Assembly (NCBI RefSeq): GCF_025499465.1 | Contig: NZ_JAIMCA010000001.1 | Location: forward strand, 62,001 to 126,000 | Length of the DNA stretch: 64,000 nt | DNA from: Allobosea sp. BH3 | GTDB lineage: Bacteria; Pseudomonadota; Alphaproteobacteria; Rhizobiales; Beijerinckiaceae | Direction of reading: 5' to 3' | In this document: positions 36,078 to 45,642 of the stretch, in pieces | Position numbering within the stretch: position 1 is the first letter of the stretch | How the letters are laid out: each line of letters starts with the position of its first letter | Made by a program: the position numbers and the translations under genes | The notes under the pieces: model-generated | The model's database searches: none | What the model was told of the DNA's origin: nothing | Seen by the model: the letters and a program-made list of their open reading frames with translations, nothing else

Positions 36078-36335
36078 TCAGGCTGCCCGGTTACGGCTGA
36101 GCATGCCCCAGATGGCGAGCACGACGATCGCACCGACGACTGCGCCGATCAGCCCCGCGCCCTGCCCTGGCGCGTACCAGCCGAGCGACTGGCCGAGAAA
36201 GGTCGCGACGAAGGCACCGACGATCCCGAGGATGGTCGTCAGCACGAAGCCGGACGGCTCGTTGGAGCCCGGCATGATGAACTTGGCGATGATGCCGGCG
36301 ACGAAGCCGATGATGATGGTCCAGACGAATCCCAA
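36078..36335 (-). CDS. GlsB/YeaQ/YmgE family small membrane protein
   Basis: This 85-residue protein has three membrane helices and the Gly-rich pattern of the transglycosylase-associated/GlsB family (GFVAGIIAKFIMPG, TTILGIVGAFVATFLG). Members are often stress-induced, and their function is unclear. It lies 34 bases upstream of the YidB gene on the same strand, so the two probably share a transcript. Confidence 0.88.
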   Translation of the reverse strand: MGFVWTIIIGFVAGIIAKFIMPGSNEPSGFVLTTILGIVGAFVATFLGQSLGWYAPGQGAGLIGAVVGAIVVLAIWGMLSRNRAA

Positions 36336-36438
36336 GACTGCCTCCCCATGTCAGCGCCGGCCCCGCCGGCCTTGAACGGAGGTTCACGCCCGATTGCGTC
36401 AGCATGGTGACCGAGCGGCAAGCTGTCGGCCGACAAAA

Positions 36439-36464
36439 AACCGGCCCCTTTCAGGGCCGGTTTC
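36439..36464 (-). terminator. Rho-independent terminator after the DUF465 gene
   Basis: AAACCGGCCC / GGGCCGGTTT with a six-base loop is preceded on the plus strand by a run of A, so on the minus strand the stem is followed by T residues. It ends the DUF465 transcript and separates it from the GlsB-type gene. Confidence 0.85.
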
Positions 36465-36507
36465 CACATGGCTAGAATCCCCCGGCGGGTCGCAGACCCG
36501 CTTCGAC

Positions 36508-36726
36508 TCAATGCAACGTCGGTCCTGGCACGATCCGCGCCGTCAGCTTCCGCTCCGGCATGGTCTGCTTTACGCGTGCGATCTCGTCCTTCAGTTGCAA
36601 CTTCTTCCGCTTGAGCTCGGCGACGCTGAGATCGCTCGACGACGGGCTCGCCACTGCTTGGGCGATAGCGTCTTCAAGCTGACGGTGCTTGCGCTCGAGT
36701 TCGGCAAGACGGGTATGCAACGACAT
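36508..36726 (-). CDS. DUF465 (YdcH) family protein, copy 1
   Basis: This 72-residue helical protein matches DUF465/YdcH: LAELERKHRQLEDAI followed by ELKRKKLQLKDEIARVK. The family is small and of unknown function and would form a coiled-coil hairpin. The start ATG 36726 has a strong AGGAGG site. A second member lies 215 bases away, divergent. Confidence 0.88.
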   Translation of the reverse strand: MSLHTRLAELERKHRQLEDAIAQAVASPSSSDLSVAELKRKKLQLKDEIARVKQTMPERKLTARIVPGPTLH

Positions 36727-36940
36727 CTGGTGGATCCTCCTGATACCGGTTGACGTCCCAATCTGACATAGAGCCGGCTTCACGTCTGCCCCGGGCGTCA
36801 TGCGGCATACATAAGATTCTGTGATCCTCACCGGCTCCTTTCCGGAAAGCCGTTAATAGAAGGCTTCCGGCCGCCGCCAGCGCTCTTGCAGGGCGCATGG
36901 CGGCAAAGGCATAGTCGCGCCCGATAAAGGCGATGATGAG

Positions 36941-37165
36941 ATGGCCATGGGATTCGAGCTCAGCCCGGAAGAGGTCGAGACCTTCACCTCGGAGTTGGCG
37001 AGGCTGCGCGAGGAACACCGCGATCTCGACAGCGCCATCGACGCTCTCGAACGGGTCGGCGCGATCAATCAGATCCAGGTGCAGCGCCTCAAGAAGCGCA
37101 AGCTCTACCTCAAGGACCGCATCTCCCAGATCGAGGACGCGCTGACGCCGGACATCATCGCCTGA
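36941..37165 (+). CDS. DUF465 (YdcH) family protein, copy 2
   Basis: This protein of 74 residues (or 72 if ATG 36947 is used) matches DUF465: RLREEHRDLDSAIDALE followed by QVQRLKKRKLYLKDRISQIED. It is divergent from the first copy and 102 bases before purE. Such pairs near purEK are common in this order, and no function is established. Confidence 0.88.
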   Translation: MAMGFELSPEEVETFTSELARLREEHRDLDSAIDALERVGAINQIQVQRLKKRKLYLKDRISQIEDALTPDIIA

Positions 37166-37267
37166 CATAAGGCGTCTCCGGCAGTGTTCGGCCCGATTCG
37201 CCCTTGCTTCCGGGGCCTCAGGCAGTCTAGATCGCCCGCTTCCGAAGGCTAAGCCCGAGCGCGTTTC

Positions 37268-37768
37268 ATGGCCGAGACCAGCCCACCCGTCGCCATCATC
37301 ATGGGCAGCCAGTCCGACTGGGCGACCATGCGCCATGCCGCCGAGACGCTCGACGTGCTCTCGGTCGCCTATGACGCCCGCATCGTCTCGGCTCACCGCA
37401 CGCCGGAGCGGCTCTTCACCTTCGCCAAGGGCGCCAAGGCGGAGGGCTTCAAGGTGGTGATCGCCGGAGCGGGCGGAGCCGCCCATCTGCCCGGCATGGC
37501 CGCCTCGCTGACGTCGCTGCCGGTCTTTGGCGTTCCGGTCGAATCCAAGGCGCTGTCGGGGCAGGACAGCCTGCTCTCGATCGTGCAGATGCCGGCCGGC
37601 ATCCCGGTCGGCACGCTCGCCATCGGCCGCGCCGGGGCCGTCAACGCCGCGCTTCTCGCGGCCGCCGTGCTCGCGCTCTCGGATGAAAAGCTCGCCGAGC
37701 GGCTCGATGCCTATCGCGCCCGCCAGAGCGCCGGCATCGCCGAGCGCCCCACCCGCGAGGACACATGA
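37268..37768 (+). CDS. purE: PurE, N5-carboxyaminoimidazole ribonucleotide mutase
   Basis: This 166-residue enzyme carries the PurE signatures [12 protein letters not shown] and SAHRTPERL (catalytic His) and GGAAHLPGM. It moves the carboxyl group of N5-CAIR to C4 in purine synthesis. It overlaps purK by four bases (ATGA), the normal purEK coupling. Confidence 0.96.
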   Translation: MAETSPPVAIIMGSQSDWATMRHAAETLDVLSVAYDARIVSAHRTPERLFTFAKGAKAEGFKVVIAGAGGAAHLPGMAASLTSLPVFGVPVESKALSGQDSLLSIVQMPAGIPVGTLAIGRAGAVNAALLAAAVLALSDEKLAERLDAYRARQSAGIAERPTREDT

Positions 37769-38865
37769 GCCCGCCGGTCCCGACCGGGCTTGCGCCCGGC
37801 GCCATGCTCGGCATCCTCGGCGGCGGCCAGCTCGCCCGCATGATCGCGCTGGCAGCCGCCGATCTCGGCATACGCTGCCACATCTTCGCGCCCGAGGCCG
37901 ACAGCCCCGCCTTCGATGTCGCCGCGCGCCACACCGTCGCCCAATACGAGGATGAGGCGGCACTCGCTGGCTTTGCGGCCGCCGTCGACGTCGTCACCTA
38001 TGAATTCGAGAACGTCCCGGCCGCTACCGCCGCGTTCCTGGCCGGGCGCGTGCCGCTCCACCCCGGCGCGCGCGCGCTGGCCGTGACGCAGGATCGGCTC
38101 ACCGAGAAGAGCTTCGTCGCCAATCTCGGCCTGCCCGTCGCGCCCTTCCGCGCCGTCGATACGTTGGCCGATATCGAAGCGGCGGTGTCCGAGCTGGGCC
38201 GGCCTTCCGTGCTGAAGACGCGCCGCTTCGGCTATGACGGCAAGGGCCAGGTCAAGATCGCGCCGGGCAGCAATCTCGCTGAAGCCCATGAAGCGATCGG
38301 CCGCTTCCCGGCGATCCTCGAAGGCTTCGTGCCCTTCGTCCGCGAGGTCTCGGTCATCGCCGCGCGTGGGCTCGACGGCGCCTTCGCCGCCTTCGACGTC
38401 TGCGAGAACGAGCATCGCGACCATATCCTCGCCTTCACCCACGTGCCGGCTGCGCTCTCCGCTCCGGCCTCGGAGGCGGCGATCGACGCCGCCCGCCGCA
38501 TCGGCGAGGCGCTGGGCTATGTCGGCGTCTTCGCCGTCGAGATGTTCGTGCTGGAAGCCGAGGGCGACCTGGCCGAGCGAATCGTCGTCAACGAGATCGC
38601 CCCGCGCGTCCACAACTCCGGCCACTGGACTAGCGAAGGCGCGCTGACCTCGCAGTTCCACCAGCATGTTCGCGCCGTCTGCGGCTTCCCGCTCGGCGCC
38701 ACCACGCGGCGCGGCCGCGTCGAGATGGAGAATCTGATCGGCGACGCCGCATTGCGCTGGCGCGCGTTCCTGGCCGAGCCCGGCGCGCATCTGCACCTCT
38801 ACGGCAAGCGCGACGCCCGCCCTGGGCGGAAGATGGGCCATGTCACGCGGGTGAAGCCGGAATAG
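37765..38865 (+). CDS. purK: PurK, N5-carboxyaminoimidazole ribonucleotide synthase
   Basis: This 366-residue ATP-grasp enzyme has the N-terminal domain [20 protein letters not shown] and metal-site residues in EMFV and [14 protein letters not shown]. It carboxylates AIR with bicarbonate and ATP to feed PurE. It is translationally coupled to purE. No clear terminator follows; a weak CACGG/CCGTG hairpin lies at about 38886-38902. Confidence 0.95.
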   Translation: MSPPVPTGLAPGAMLGILGGGQLARMIALAAADLGIRCHIFAPEADSPAFDVAARHTVAQYEDEAALAGFAAAVDVVTYEFENVPAATAAFLAGRVPLHPGARALAVTQDRLTEKSFVANLGLPVAPFRAVDTLADIEAAVSELGRPSVLKTRRFGYDGKGQVKIAPGSNLAEAHEAIGRFPAILEGFVPFVREVSVIAARGLDGAFAAFDVCENEHRDHILAFTHVPAALSAPASEAAIDAARRIGEALGYVGVFAVEMFVLEAEGDLAERIVVNEIAPRVHNSGHWTSEGALTSQFHQHVRAVCGFPLGATTRRGRVEMENLIGDAALRWRAFLAEPGAHLHLYGKRDARPGRKMGHVTRVKPE

Positions 38866-39006
38866 CGCGCAGGCCGTCATTTTTCACGGTATCATGCCGT
38901 GGACAGGCCAAATGAATTCTGCTATCCGCACGAACCTTCGAGCGATGCACCCCGGTGCTGTCGCCGGCCCTCATTTTGGATCAACCGCTAAGGACGGACG
39001 TTTCAC

Positions 39007-39240
39007 GTGCAGGTTCTCGTTCGCGACAACAATGTCGACCAGGCTCTCCGCGCCCTCAAGAAGAAGATGCAGCGCGAGGGCATCTTCCGTGAGATGAAGC
39101 TCCGCGGTCATTACGAGAAGCCTTCCGAGAAGAAGGCGCGCGAGAAGGCAGAGGCTGTCCGCCGCGCCCGCAAGCTCGTCCGCAAGAAGCTGCAGCGCGA
39201 AGGCCTCCTTCCCGCGCCGGTCAAGCCGAAGCGCCCCTGA
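39007..39240 (+). CDS. rpsU: 30S ribosomal protein S21
   Basis: This 77-residue basic protein matches S21 ([20 protein letters not shown]) with a Lys/Arg-rich C-terminus. The start is GTG 39007, with AAGGACGGA seven bases upstream. S21 aids initiation on the small subunit. It has its own upstream region and terminator. Confidence 0.95.
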   Translation: MQVLVRDNNVDQALRALKKKMQREGIFREMKLRGHYEKPSEKKAREKAEAVRRARKLVRKKLQREGLLPAPVKPKRP

Positions 39241-39581
39241 TTCAGTCACGGCGGCCTTCGGGCCGTTCCGGACAGGGCCGATAGCTACGGCGCCTGGAGC
39301 CTGCTCCGGGCGCTATTGCTTTTTCGGATGGTCTCCATGCAGCCAACAGTGGCGAATGGGACCTTCGCGCCGGCTCGATGTGAGCGTGCATGTCCCTGCT
39401 GCAAAAGAGCTTCCCGTTTTTGCCGGGCATGGCCACGTCGTTAACCAAGTTTTGGCGGGTTTCAGGCGTTCTCTTCGGCAGGCGCTGTCGGTTCGGGAGC
39501 GCGATCAGGTCGCGATTGGCCCTTGGGCAGGCTCCATGACGGAGCGAGCGGCAGGCAAGCACGAGACCAGAGAGGCTTAGC
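39241..39581. other. 341-bp region between rpsU and the TPR lipoprotein gene
   Basis: It contains the rpsU terminator at 39290-39324. A 74-codon open frame (39356-39580) lies here but has no ribosome-binding site or recognisable product, so I do not call it. The promoter of the TPR gene should be here. I see no palindromic operator. Confidence 0.45.
39290..39324 (+). terminator. Rho-independent terminator after rpsU
   Basis: GCGCCTGGAGC and GCTCCGGGCGC pair over 10-11 bp (one G-T pair), followed by TATTGCTTTTT. It lies 50 bases after the rpsU stop. Confidence 0.8.
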
Positions 39582-40427
39582 ATGATCCGAGGCAGTTATT
39601 GGCTGGCAGCCGCCGGCATGTCGCTGGCACTCGCAGGCTGCGATACCTTCTCCAGCGCCTCGCAGCCCGCTGTCGCCGAGCTCGACACCCGCAACAGCGC
39701 CGATGCCAGCGTCAACATCGGCTCGCTCAGCGAGGTCGTGAACCGCAACCCGAACGACCCCGGCGCATACAACACCCGCGGCGCGGCCTATGCCCGCATC
39801 GGCCGTTTCTCGGACGCGATCTCCGATTTCACCAAGGCCGTCCAGCTCGATCCCAACCTTGCCTCGGCCTATACGAATCGCGGCCTGGCGCTGCGCCAGA
39901 GCGGCCGCGCCGATGCTGCGCTCGCCGATTTCAACCGCGCCACCACTGCCAACCCGAACTACGCCCCGGCCTATATCGCCCGGGCCAACCTGCTGCGGCA
40001 GCAGGGCAACAGCCAGCAGGCCATTGCCGACCTCAACACCGCGATCCGCCTCAACCCGGAAGCGGCCGAGGCCTTCCATGCGCGCGGGCTGGTCTATCAG
40101 AAGGAAGGCCAGCACCAGCACGCGGTCACCGATTTCGACTCGGTGATCGACCGCAATCCCTACACCGCCCCGCCCTATATCGCGCGCGGCCAGAGCCTGA
40201 ACGCACTCGGCAAATATGATGCGGCGCTGGAAGATTTCACCGCCGCGCTCAACGTCGACAATCGCAATGCCGACGCCTGGGCCGGCCGCGGCTTCGCCTT
40301 CGAGAAGCTTGGCAAGAAGACGGAGGCCTCCGAGGCCTACCAGCGCTCCCTCAGCCTTGACGGCAACAACGCCCAGGCCCGAGCCGGCCAGGCCCGCATG
40401 GGTGGCGGCGGCTTCTTCCGCAGCTAG
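39582..40427 (+). CDS. TPR-repeat lipoprotein
   Basis: This 281-residue protein has a lipoprotein signal with lipobox LAGC (Cys20) and then six to seven tetratricopeptide repeats between about 55 and 270, for example AYNTRGAAYARIGRFSDAIS and AYTNRGLALRQSGRADAALA. It would be anchored to a membrane facing the periplasm as an interaction scaffold; the NlpI-like architecture suggests an envelope role, but no partner is visible. A repeat element and then a bidirectional terminator follow. Confidence 0.87.
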   Translation: MIRGSYWLAAAGMSLALAGCDTFSSASQPAVAELDTRNSADASVNIGSLSEVVNRNPNDPGAYNTRGAAYARIGRFSDAISDFTKAVQLDPNLASAYTNRGLALRQSGRADAALADFNRATTANPNYAPAYIARANLLRQQGNSQQAIADLNTAIRLNPEAAEAFHARGLVYQKEGQHQHAVTDFDSVIDRNPYTAPPYIARGQSLNALGKYDAALEDFTAALNVDNRNADAWAGRGFAFEKLGKKTEASEAYQRSLSLDGNNAQARAGQARMGGGGFFRS

Positions 40428-40474
40428 AGCATTTTTCAGCGAAGCGGACACCGCTCTGCGCGAAGAGAATGCGA
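40428..40474. repeat. Rhizobial-type palindromic repeat
   Basis: AGCATTTTTCAGCGAAGCGG and CGCGAAGAGAATGCGAC bracket ACACCGCTCT. It belongs to the same family as 8343, 46432 and 61914, an element often seen just after genes in Hyphomicrobiales. Confidence 0.65.
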
Positions 40475-40492
40475 CAAGGCTGACGCTGCATA

Positions 40493-40520
40493 AAAAAGGG
40501 CCGCAAACGCGGCCCTTTTT
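40493..40520. terminator. Bidirectional terminator between TPR and chemoreceptor genes
   Basis: A 12-bp stem (AAAAAGGGCCGC / GCGGCCCTTTTT) with loop AAAC has A and T runs at both ends, so it can stop the convergent transcripts on both strands. Confidence 0.9.
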
Positions 40521-40547
40521 GTTTTTGCGAGCTCGGAAGCGCCGCCG

Positions 40548-42260
40548 TCAGGCGGCAGAGCGCATCGGCCGTCCGAAGCTTTGCGCCGGCACGCCTTCGA
40601 CACGGAAGCTCGCCAGCAGCTCCGCCAGCTCGGCGGTCGCGAGCTGAAGATTATGCGCCACCGATGCGCTCTCCTCGGCCATCGAGGCGTTGCGCTGCGT
40701 CATGTCGTCCATATGGGCCACGACCTTGGCGACCTCGTCGACAGCGCTCGCCTGCTCCTGCGAGGCGCTGGCGATGTCACCGAGCGCGGTCGCGACGCTG
40801 TTCGAGGATTCGACGATCTGGGACAGGGCCTTGCCCACATCCTTGACCAGGCCGACGCCGGTCTGCACCTCGCCGGTCGAGTTCGAGATCAGCGCCTTGA
40901 TGTCGTTGGCGGCCGTGCTGGAGCGCTGTGCCAGGGCGCGCACCTCGCTCGCGACCACGGCGAAGCCCTTCCCGGCATCGCCGGCACGGGCTGCCTCGAC
41001 CGCTGCGTTGAGCGCCAGCAGATTCGTCTGGAAGGCGATTCCGTCGATCACGGCCACGATCTCCGAGATGTCGCTGGAAGCCTTCTCGATCCGCTCCATC
41101 GCCGAGACGGCGCCCGTAGCCACCGCGCCGCCATGGTCGGCCGCAGCCTTCGCGACCTCGCCGAGGCCTGTCGCCTGCGAGGCGCGCTCCGCGCTGTGCT
41201 TGACCGAAGCGGCCAGCTCTTCCGTGGTCGCCGCCGTCTCCTGCAGGCTGCTCGCCTGCTCTTCCGTGCGCTGCGCCAGCGCCCGGCTGTCGCCGGTGAT
41301 GCGCTGCGAGCCCGCGCTGATCGTCGCGCAGATCGTGGACGTGCCGCGCACGATGTCCGCCACCGTGTCGACCAGCTCGTTCACGCCTGCGCAGAGCGCC
41401 TTGATGTCGCCCTCCTTGCCGGTCAGCGCGATGCGCTGCGTCAGGTCCCGGGCTGTGGCGGCCTGCACAATCGTACGCGTCTCTGCGACGGCGCCCTGCA
41501 GCGCCTCCTGCGCTTCCTTGGCGGCGGTGATGTCGGAGGCGTATTTCACGACCTTGAACGGCTCGCCGAGTGCGTTCAGGATCGGGTTGTAGGTCGCCTG
41601 GATCCAGACCTTGCGGCCGCCCTTGCCGACGCGCAGATACTGCCCCTCGTCGAACTCACCCCGGCCGAGTTTGGCCCAGAACTGGCCGTAAGCCGCGCTC
41701 TCGCGCTCCGCCGGCTCGACGAACATGGAGTGATGCCGTCCCTTGATCTCGTCCAGCGTATAGCCGAGCGCATTCAGGAAATTCGCGTTGGCTTCCAGCA
41801 CGTTTCCGGAAAGATCGAACTCGATCACGGCCTGCGACTTGCGGATCGCAGCCACCTGCCCCTCGAAATCCGAGATCATCTCCTTCATCCGGGTGATGTC
41901 GGTGGCGAACTTGACGACCTTGAACGGCTTGCCGGAGCGGTCGAGGATCGGCGTATAGGTCGCCTGCAGCCAGATGCGCCGCCCGCCCTTGCCGATCCGC
42001 AGGAACTGCGCCTCGAGGAATTCGCCGCGCGCCAGCTTGGTCCAGAATTCCTTGTAGGCCGCGCCGCCCGCCTCGGAGGGGTCGACGAACATCGCGTGAT
42101 GCTGGCCCACGATCTCGCTCAGCCCGTAGCCGATGGTGTCGAGAAAGAGCTGGTTGGCGGTCAGGATCCGCCCCTGGACGTCGAACTCGATGACGGCTTG
42201 CGAGCGCCTGACGCTCGCCGCCTCCGCAGAGGCACTGCCTCCAAACACACCAGTGAGCAT
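40548..42260 (-). CDS. Soluble methyl-accepting chemotaxis protein with two PAS domains
   Basis: This 570-residue protein has no membrane helix. PAS 1 covers about 15-125 and PAS 2 about 138-247; the two share most key residues (SQAVIEFD, RIGKGGR / RVGKGGR, PFKVVK) and look like an internal duplication. A HAMP-like linker (about 250-305) precedes the signalling domain (about 306-570) with the conserved hairpin tip AFQTNLLALNAAVEAARAG. It would sense a cytoplasmic signal such as redox or energy state and signal to CheA/CheW. The C-terminus ends GRPMRSAA without a clear CheR/B tether. No che genes are adjacent. Confidence 0.9.
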   Translation of the reverse strand: MLTGVFGGSASAEAASVRRSQAVIEFDVQGRILTANQLFLDTIGYGLSEIVGQHHAMFVDPSEAGGAAYKEFWTKLARGEFLEAQFLRIGKGGRRIWLQATYTPILDRSGKPFKVVKFATDITRMKEMISDFEGQVAAIRKSQAVIEFDLSGNVLEANANFLNALGYTLDEIKGRHHSMFVEPAERESAAYGQFWAKLGRGEFDEGQYLRVGKGGRKVWIQATYNPILNALGEPFKVVKYASDITAAKEAQEALQGAVAETRTIVQAATARDLTQRIALTGKEGDIKALCAGVNELVDTVADIVRGTSTICATISAGSQRITGDSRALAQRTEEQASSLQETAATTEELAASVKHSAERASQATGLGEVAKAAADHGGAVATGAVSAMERIEKASSDISEIVAVIDGIAFQTNLLALNAAVEAARAGDAGKGFAVVASEVRALAQRSSTAANDIKALISNSTGEVQTGVGLVKDVGKALSQIVESSNSVATALGDIASASQEQASAVDEVAKVVAHMDDMTQRNASMAEESASVAHNLQLATAELAELLASFRVEGVPAQSFGRPMRSAA

Positions 42261-42603
42261 TGATCCCTCGAAAGATCATATTGATTAAAAGTTGCATCGC
42301 TATGAAAGTGCAACTAATCAACTATTGTTATAGATAATCGTAAATTCTTAGTTACCTTCCTTTATAGCGACGCATAAACCCGCCGTAACCCACAAAACGC
42401 TTCGTCATCTTGAAGGATAAATTCAATACAACTTTTATAAAGTCAAAATATAAATCAATTTATACGATAGAGACGTCCCAATTTTCGTTTGGTCACCAGA
42501 GTATCGCGGCAAATATCCGTCGACCCTAAAAAAGAAGGCCGGCGTTGCCGCCGGCCTGGATAACCTATTCGTGATCGCGCAGTGCCGCCGATCCAGCCGC
42601 GCC
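42261..42603. other. AT-rich 343-bp region upstream of the chemoreceptor
   Basis: Bases 42280-42480 are far richer in A and T than the rest of the window. An extended inverted repeat (AGTTGCA at 42290-42296 with TGCAACT at 42309-42315, plus flanking TTGATTA / TAATCAA) lies 30-55 bp before the chemoreceptor start. It may be an operator, a 5-prime leader hairpin or part of a promoter recognised by an alternative sigma factor. The pntB terminator is at its other end. Confidence 0.5.
42528..42557 (-). terminator. Rho-independent terminator after pntB
   Basis: On the minus strand, AGGCCGGC / GCCGGCCT with a six-base loop is followed by TCTTTTTT. It ends the oxidase subunit IV-pnt operon 47 bases past pntB. 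Confidence 0.85.
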
Positions 42604-44010
42604 TCAGTGCGCCATGGCCTTGACGATCTCGTCCGTGACCTTCTTGGCGTCGCCGAACAGCATCATCGTATTGGGTCGGAAGAACAGCTCGTTCTCGACA
42701 CCGGCATAGCCGGCGGCCATGCCGCGCTTGATGAACAGCACGGTCTTGGCCTTCTCGACGTCGAGGATCGGCATGCCGTAGATCGGCGAGGACTTGTCGG
42801 TCTTCGCCGCCGGGTTCGTCACGTCGTTGGCGCCGATGACGAAGGCGACGTCGGCCTGGCCGAATTCCGAGTTGATGTCCTCGAGCTCGAAGACCTCGTC
42901 ATAGGGCACGTTGGCCTCGGCCAGCAGCACGTTCATATGGCCCGGCATGCGGCCCGCCACCGGATGGATGGCGTATTTGACTTCCACGCCCTCCTTCTTG
43001 AGCGTGTCCGCCATCTCGCGCAGTGCGTGCTGCGCCTGCGCCACCGCCATGCCGTAGCCCGGCACGATGAGGACCTTGCCCGCGTTCTTCATGATGTAGG
43101 CGGCGTCATCAGCCGAGCCCTGCTTGACCGGGCGCGCCTCGACCGCACCTGCGGCGCCGGCCGCGGCATCGTCGCCGCCGAAGCCACCGAGGATGACCGA
43201 TATGAAGCTCCGGTTCATCGCCTTGCACATGATGTAGGACAGGATCGCGCCCGAGGAGCCGACCAGCGCGCCGGTGATGATCAGCGCCATGTTGCCAAGC
43301 GTGAAGCCGATGCCGGCGGCCGCCCAGCCGGAATAGGAATTCAGCATCGAGACGACGACCGGCATGTCGGCGCCGCCGATCGGGATGATCAGCAGGATGC
43401 CGAGCGCCAGCGAGACCGCGACGATCAGCCAGAAGACCGCGTGGCTCTCCGCCTTGATGAAGATCGCCAGCAGCACGACGAGCGCGATGCCGAGCCCGAT
43501 ATTGATACCATGGCGCTGCGGCAGCATGATCGGCTTGCCGCTCATGCGCCCGTCGAGCTTCAGGAAGGCGATGATCGAGCCGGTGAAGGTGATCGCGCCG
43601 ATGGCGACGCCGAGCGCCATCTCGAACAGGCTCGCGCCCTTGATCGTGCCAACGCGGCCGATGCCGAAGGCCTCGGGCGCATACAGCGCGGCGGCTGCCA
43701 CCAGCACCGCCGCCAGACCCACCAGCGAGTGGAAGAAGGCGACAAGCTGCGGCATCTGCGTCATCTGCACGCGCTTGGCCATATAGGCGCCGATGCCGCC
43801 ACCGATACCGATGCCGGCCGCGACGAGCAGCCAGCCGGAGAAGCCGGATGGCGGGAAGAACACCACGGTCGTGACGATGGCGATCGCCATGCCGATCATG
43901 CCGTAACGGTTGCCCTGCCGCGACGTGGTCGGATGCGACAGGCCCCGCAGGGCCATGATGAACAGGACCCCGGAAACGACGTAGAGCAGGGCTGAGAGGT
44001 TCGCGGCCAT
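42604..44010 (-). CDS. pntB: NAD(P) transhydrogenase subunit beta
   Basis: This 468-residue protein has about eight to nine membrane helices in the first 270 residues and a soluble NADP-binding domain III at the C-terminus, with GYGMAVAQAQHALREM and the nucleotide segment VIGANDVTNPAA. It forms the proton-translocating, NADP-binding part of transhydrogenase, making NADPH at the expense of proton-motive force. It starts three bases after the pntAB stop. Confidence 0.95.
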   Translation of the reverse strand: MAANLSALLYVVSGVLFIMALRGLSHPTTSRQGNRYGMIGMAIAIVTTVVFFPPSGFSGWLLVAAGIGIGGGIGAYMAKRVQMTQMPQLVAFFHSLVGLAAVLVAAAALYAPEAFGIGRVGTIKGASLFEMALGVAIGAITFTGSIIAFLKLDGRMSGKPIMLPQRHGINIGLGIALVVLLAIFIKAESHAVFWLIVAVSLALGILLIIPIGGADMPVVVSMLNSYSGWAAAGIGFTLGNMALIITGALVGSSGAILSYIMCKAMNRSFISVILGGFGGDDAAAGAAGAVEARPVKQGSADDAAYIMKNAGKVLIVPGYGMAVAQAQHALREMADTLKKEGVEVKYAIHPVAGRMPGHMNVLLAEANVPYDEVFELEDINSEFGQADVAFVIGANDVTNPAAKTDKSSPIYGMPILDVEKAKTVLFIKRGMAAGYAGVENELFFRPNTMMLFGDAKKVTDEIVKAMAH

Positions 44011-44013
44011 GCG

Positions 44014-44448
44014 TCAGTCCTTCTTCTTGTACATCGCGAGCATCCGCTCGGTGACGAGGAAGCCACCGAAGATGTTCACCGAGGCGAGGATCAGCGCGAG
44101 GAAGCCGAACACCTTGGCCCAGATCGGCCCGTCGCCCAGCGCCGGCAGCGCCTCGACGCCGACAGCGAGCAGCGCGCCGACGACGATGACAGAGGAGATC
44201 GCGTTGGTGACGGACATCAGCGGCGTGTGCAGCGCCGGGGTCACCGACCAGACGACGTAATAGCCGACGAAGACCGCGAGCACGAAGATCGCGAGGCGGA
44301 AAACCGTCGGGTCGACACCGCCGGTTGCGATGCTGGCCGCCGCCGCCGCCTGGTCGGCGTAGCGCTCGGCGAGCTCGGCCGCCTGCCTGGCGAGCGCCGC
44401 CGCGTTGCGGGCCTGCTCGATAGCCTGTTCGGGAGAGGGATTTGCCAT
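44014..44448 (-). CDS. pntAB: NAD(P) transhydrogenase subunit alpha part 2 (membrane)
   Basis: This 144-residue protein has an Ala-rich helical N-terminus (about 1-45) and three to four membrane helices ([20 protein letters not shown], then [11 protein letters not shown] and [20 protein letters not shown]). It matches the membrane half of the split alpha subunit (domain IIa). The split into pntAA and pntAB is the rule in alphaproteobacteria. The start ATG 44448 fits the family; the frame is open further upstream. Confidence 0.93.
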   Translation of the reverse strand: MANPSPEQAIEQARNAAALARQAAELAERYADQAAAAASIATGGVDPTVFRLAIFVLAVFVGYYVVWSVTPALHTPLMSVTNAISSVIVVGALLAVGVEALPALGDGPIWAKVFGFLALILASVNIFGGFLVTERMLAMYKKKD

Positions 44449-44465
44449 GGTCGGAATTCCTTCGC

Positions 44466-45605
44466 TCAGGCCTTCGGCGCGAAATTCGGATGGATGACGG
44501 CGCCGTCCTTTGTCAGGGCGGTCGCCTTGACCAGCTCGTCCTCCCAGTTCACCGCGAGCTTCTTCTCGGCCTTGTCGATCAGCGTCTCGACGAAGGCGAA
44601 GAGGTTCTTGGCGTAGAGCGAGGAGGAGGTCGCGGCCAGACGGCCCGGCACATTGAGGTGGCCGACGATCTTGACCCCGTTCGGCGTGATCGCGATCTCG
44701 CCCGGCTTGGCCAGCTCGCAATTGCCGCCGCGCTCGACCGCGAGGTCGACGATGACGGAGCCGGGCTTCATGCTCTCGACCATAGCCGCCGAGATCAGCT
44801 TCGGCGCCGGGCGGCCGGGGATCAGCGCAGTGGTGATGACGATGTCCTGCTTGGCGATGTGGCTGGCGGTCAGTTCCGCCTGCTTCGCCTGGTATTCCTT
44901 GGACATCTCCTTGGCGTAGCCGCCCGACGTCTGCGCCTGCTTGAACTCCTCGTCCTCGACGGCGAGGAACTTGGCGCCGAGCGACTCGACCTGCTCCTTG
45001 GTAGCGGGGCGCACGTCGGTGGCGGTGACGATGGCGCCGAGGCGCCGCGCGGTCGCGATCGCCTGCAGGCCGGCGACACCGACGCCCATCACGAAGATCT
45101 TGGCGGCGGGCACCGTGCCGGCCGCGGTCATCATCATCGGCAGCGCCCGCCCATATTCGGCGGCGCCGTCGATCACGGCGCGGTAGCCTGCGAGGTTCGC
45201 CTGCGAGGAGAGCACGTCCATCACCTGCGCACGCGTGATGCGCGGCATGAACTCCATGGCAAAGGCGGCGACATTGGCCTTGGCCAGCGCCTCGACCTCA
45301 GCCTCGCTGCCATAGGGGTCCATCACGGCGAAGACGAGCGCGCCCTTCGGCAGCGCCGTGATTTCCTTCTCCGCCGGACGGCGCACCTTCAGCACGATCT
45401 CGGCGCCCTTCAGCGCCTCCTTGGCCGTCTTGGCGATCGTCGCCCCGGCCGCCTCGTATTCCGCATCGAGAATGCCGGAGGCTTTGCCTGCCCCCGCCTC
45501 GATCACGACCTCGGCGCCGAGGCCTTTGAACTTGCGGACGGTCTCCGGCGTCGCGGCGACGCGGGTTTCCGCCCCTTGCGTTTCGGCTGGGACAGCAATG
45601 CGCAT
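44466..45605 (-). CDS. pntAA: NAD(P) transhydrogenase subunit alpha part 1 (NAD-binding)
   Basis: This 379-residue soluble subunit has an alanine-dehydrogenase-like fold, with [20 protein letters not shown] at the N-terminus and the NAD motif [20 protein letters not shown]. It supplies the hydride from NADH to the complex. It lies 17 bases before pntAB and 37 after the oxidase subunit IV gene. Confidence 0.95.
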   Translation of the reverse strand: MRIAVPAETQGAETRVAATPETVRKFKGLGAEVVIEAGAGKASGILDAEYEAAGATIAKTAKEALKGAEIVLKVRRPAEKEITALPKGALVFAVMDPYGSEAEVEALAKANVAAFAMEFMPRITRAQVMDVLSSQANLAGYRAVIDGAAEYGRALPMMMTAAGTVPAAKIFVMGVGVAGLQAIATARRLGAIVTATDVRPATKEQVESLGAKFLAVEDEEFKQAQTSGGYAKEMSKEYQAKQAELTASHIAKQDIVITTALIPGRPAPKLISAAMVESMKPGSVIVDLAVERGGNCELAKPGEIAITPNGVKIVGHLNVPGRLAATSSSLYAKNLFAFVETLIDKAEKKLAVNWEDELVKATALTKDGAVIHPNFAPKA

Positions 45606-45642
45606 GGCGGGGGAAGGCCTTTCCGGCGTTATGGGAAGACGG

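Noticed and set aside
39356..39580. A 74-codon frame before the TPR lipoprotein gene
   Set aside because: No ribosome-binding site, no recognisable sequence, and it ends right at the start of the next gene.
40581..42263. A 560-codon open frame opposite the chemoreceptor
   Set aside because: It has no domain match and depends on the third-position GC of the real gene.
42280..42480. AT-rich stretch as a prophage or insertion-sequence remnant
   Set aside because: No integrase, transposase, terminal repeats or att-like duplication is visible around it.
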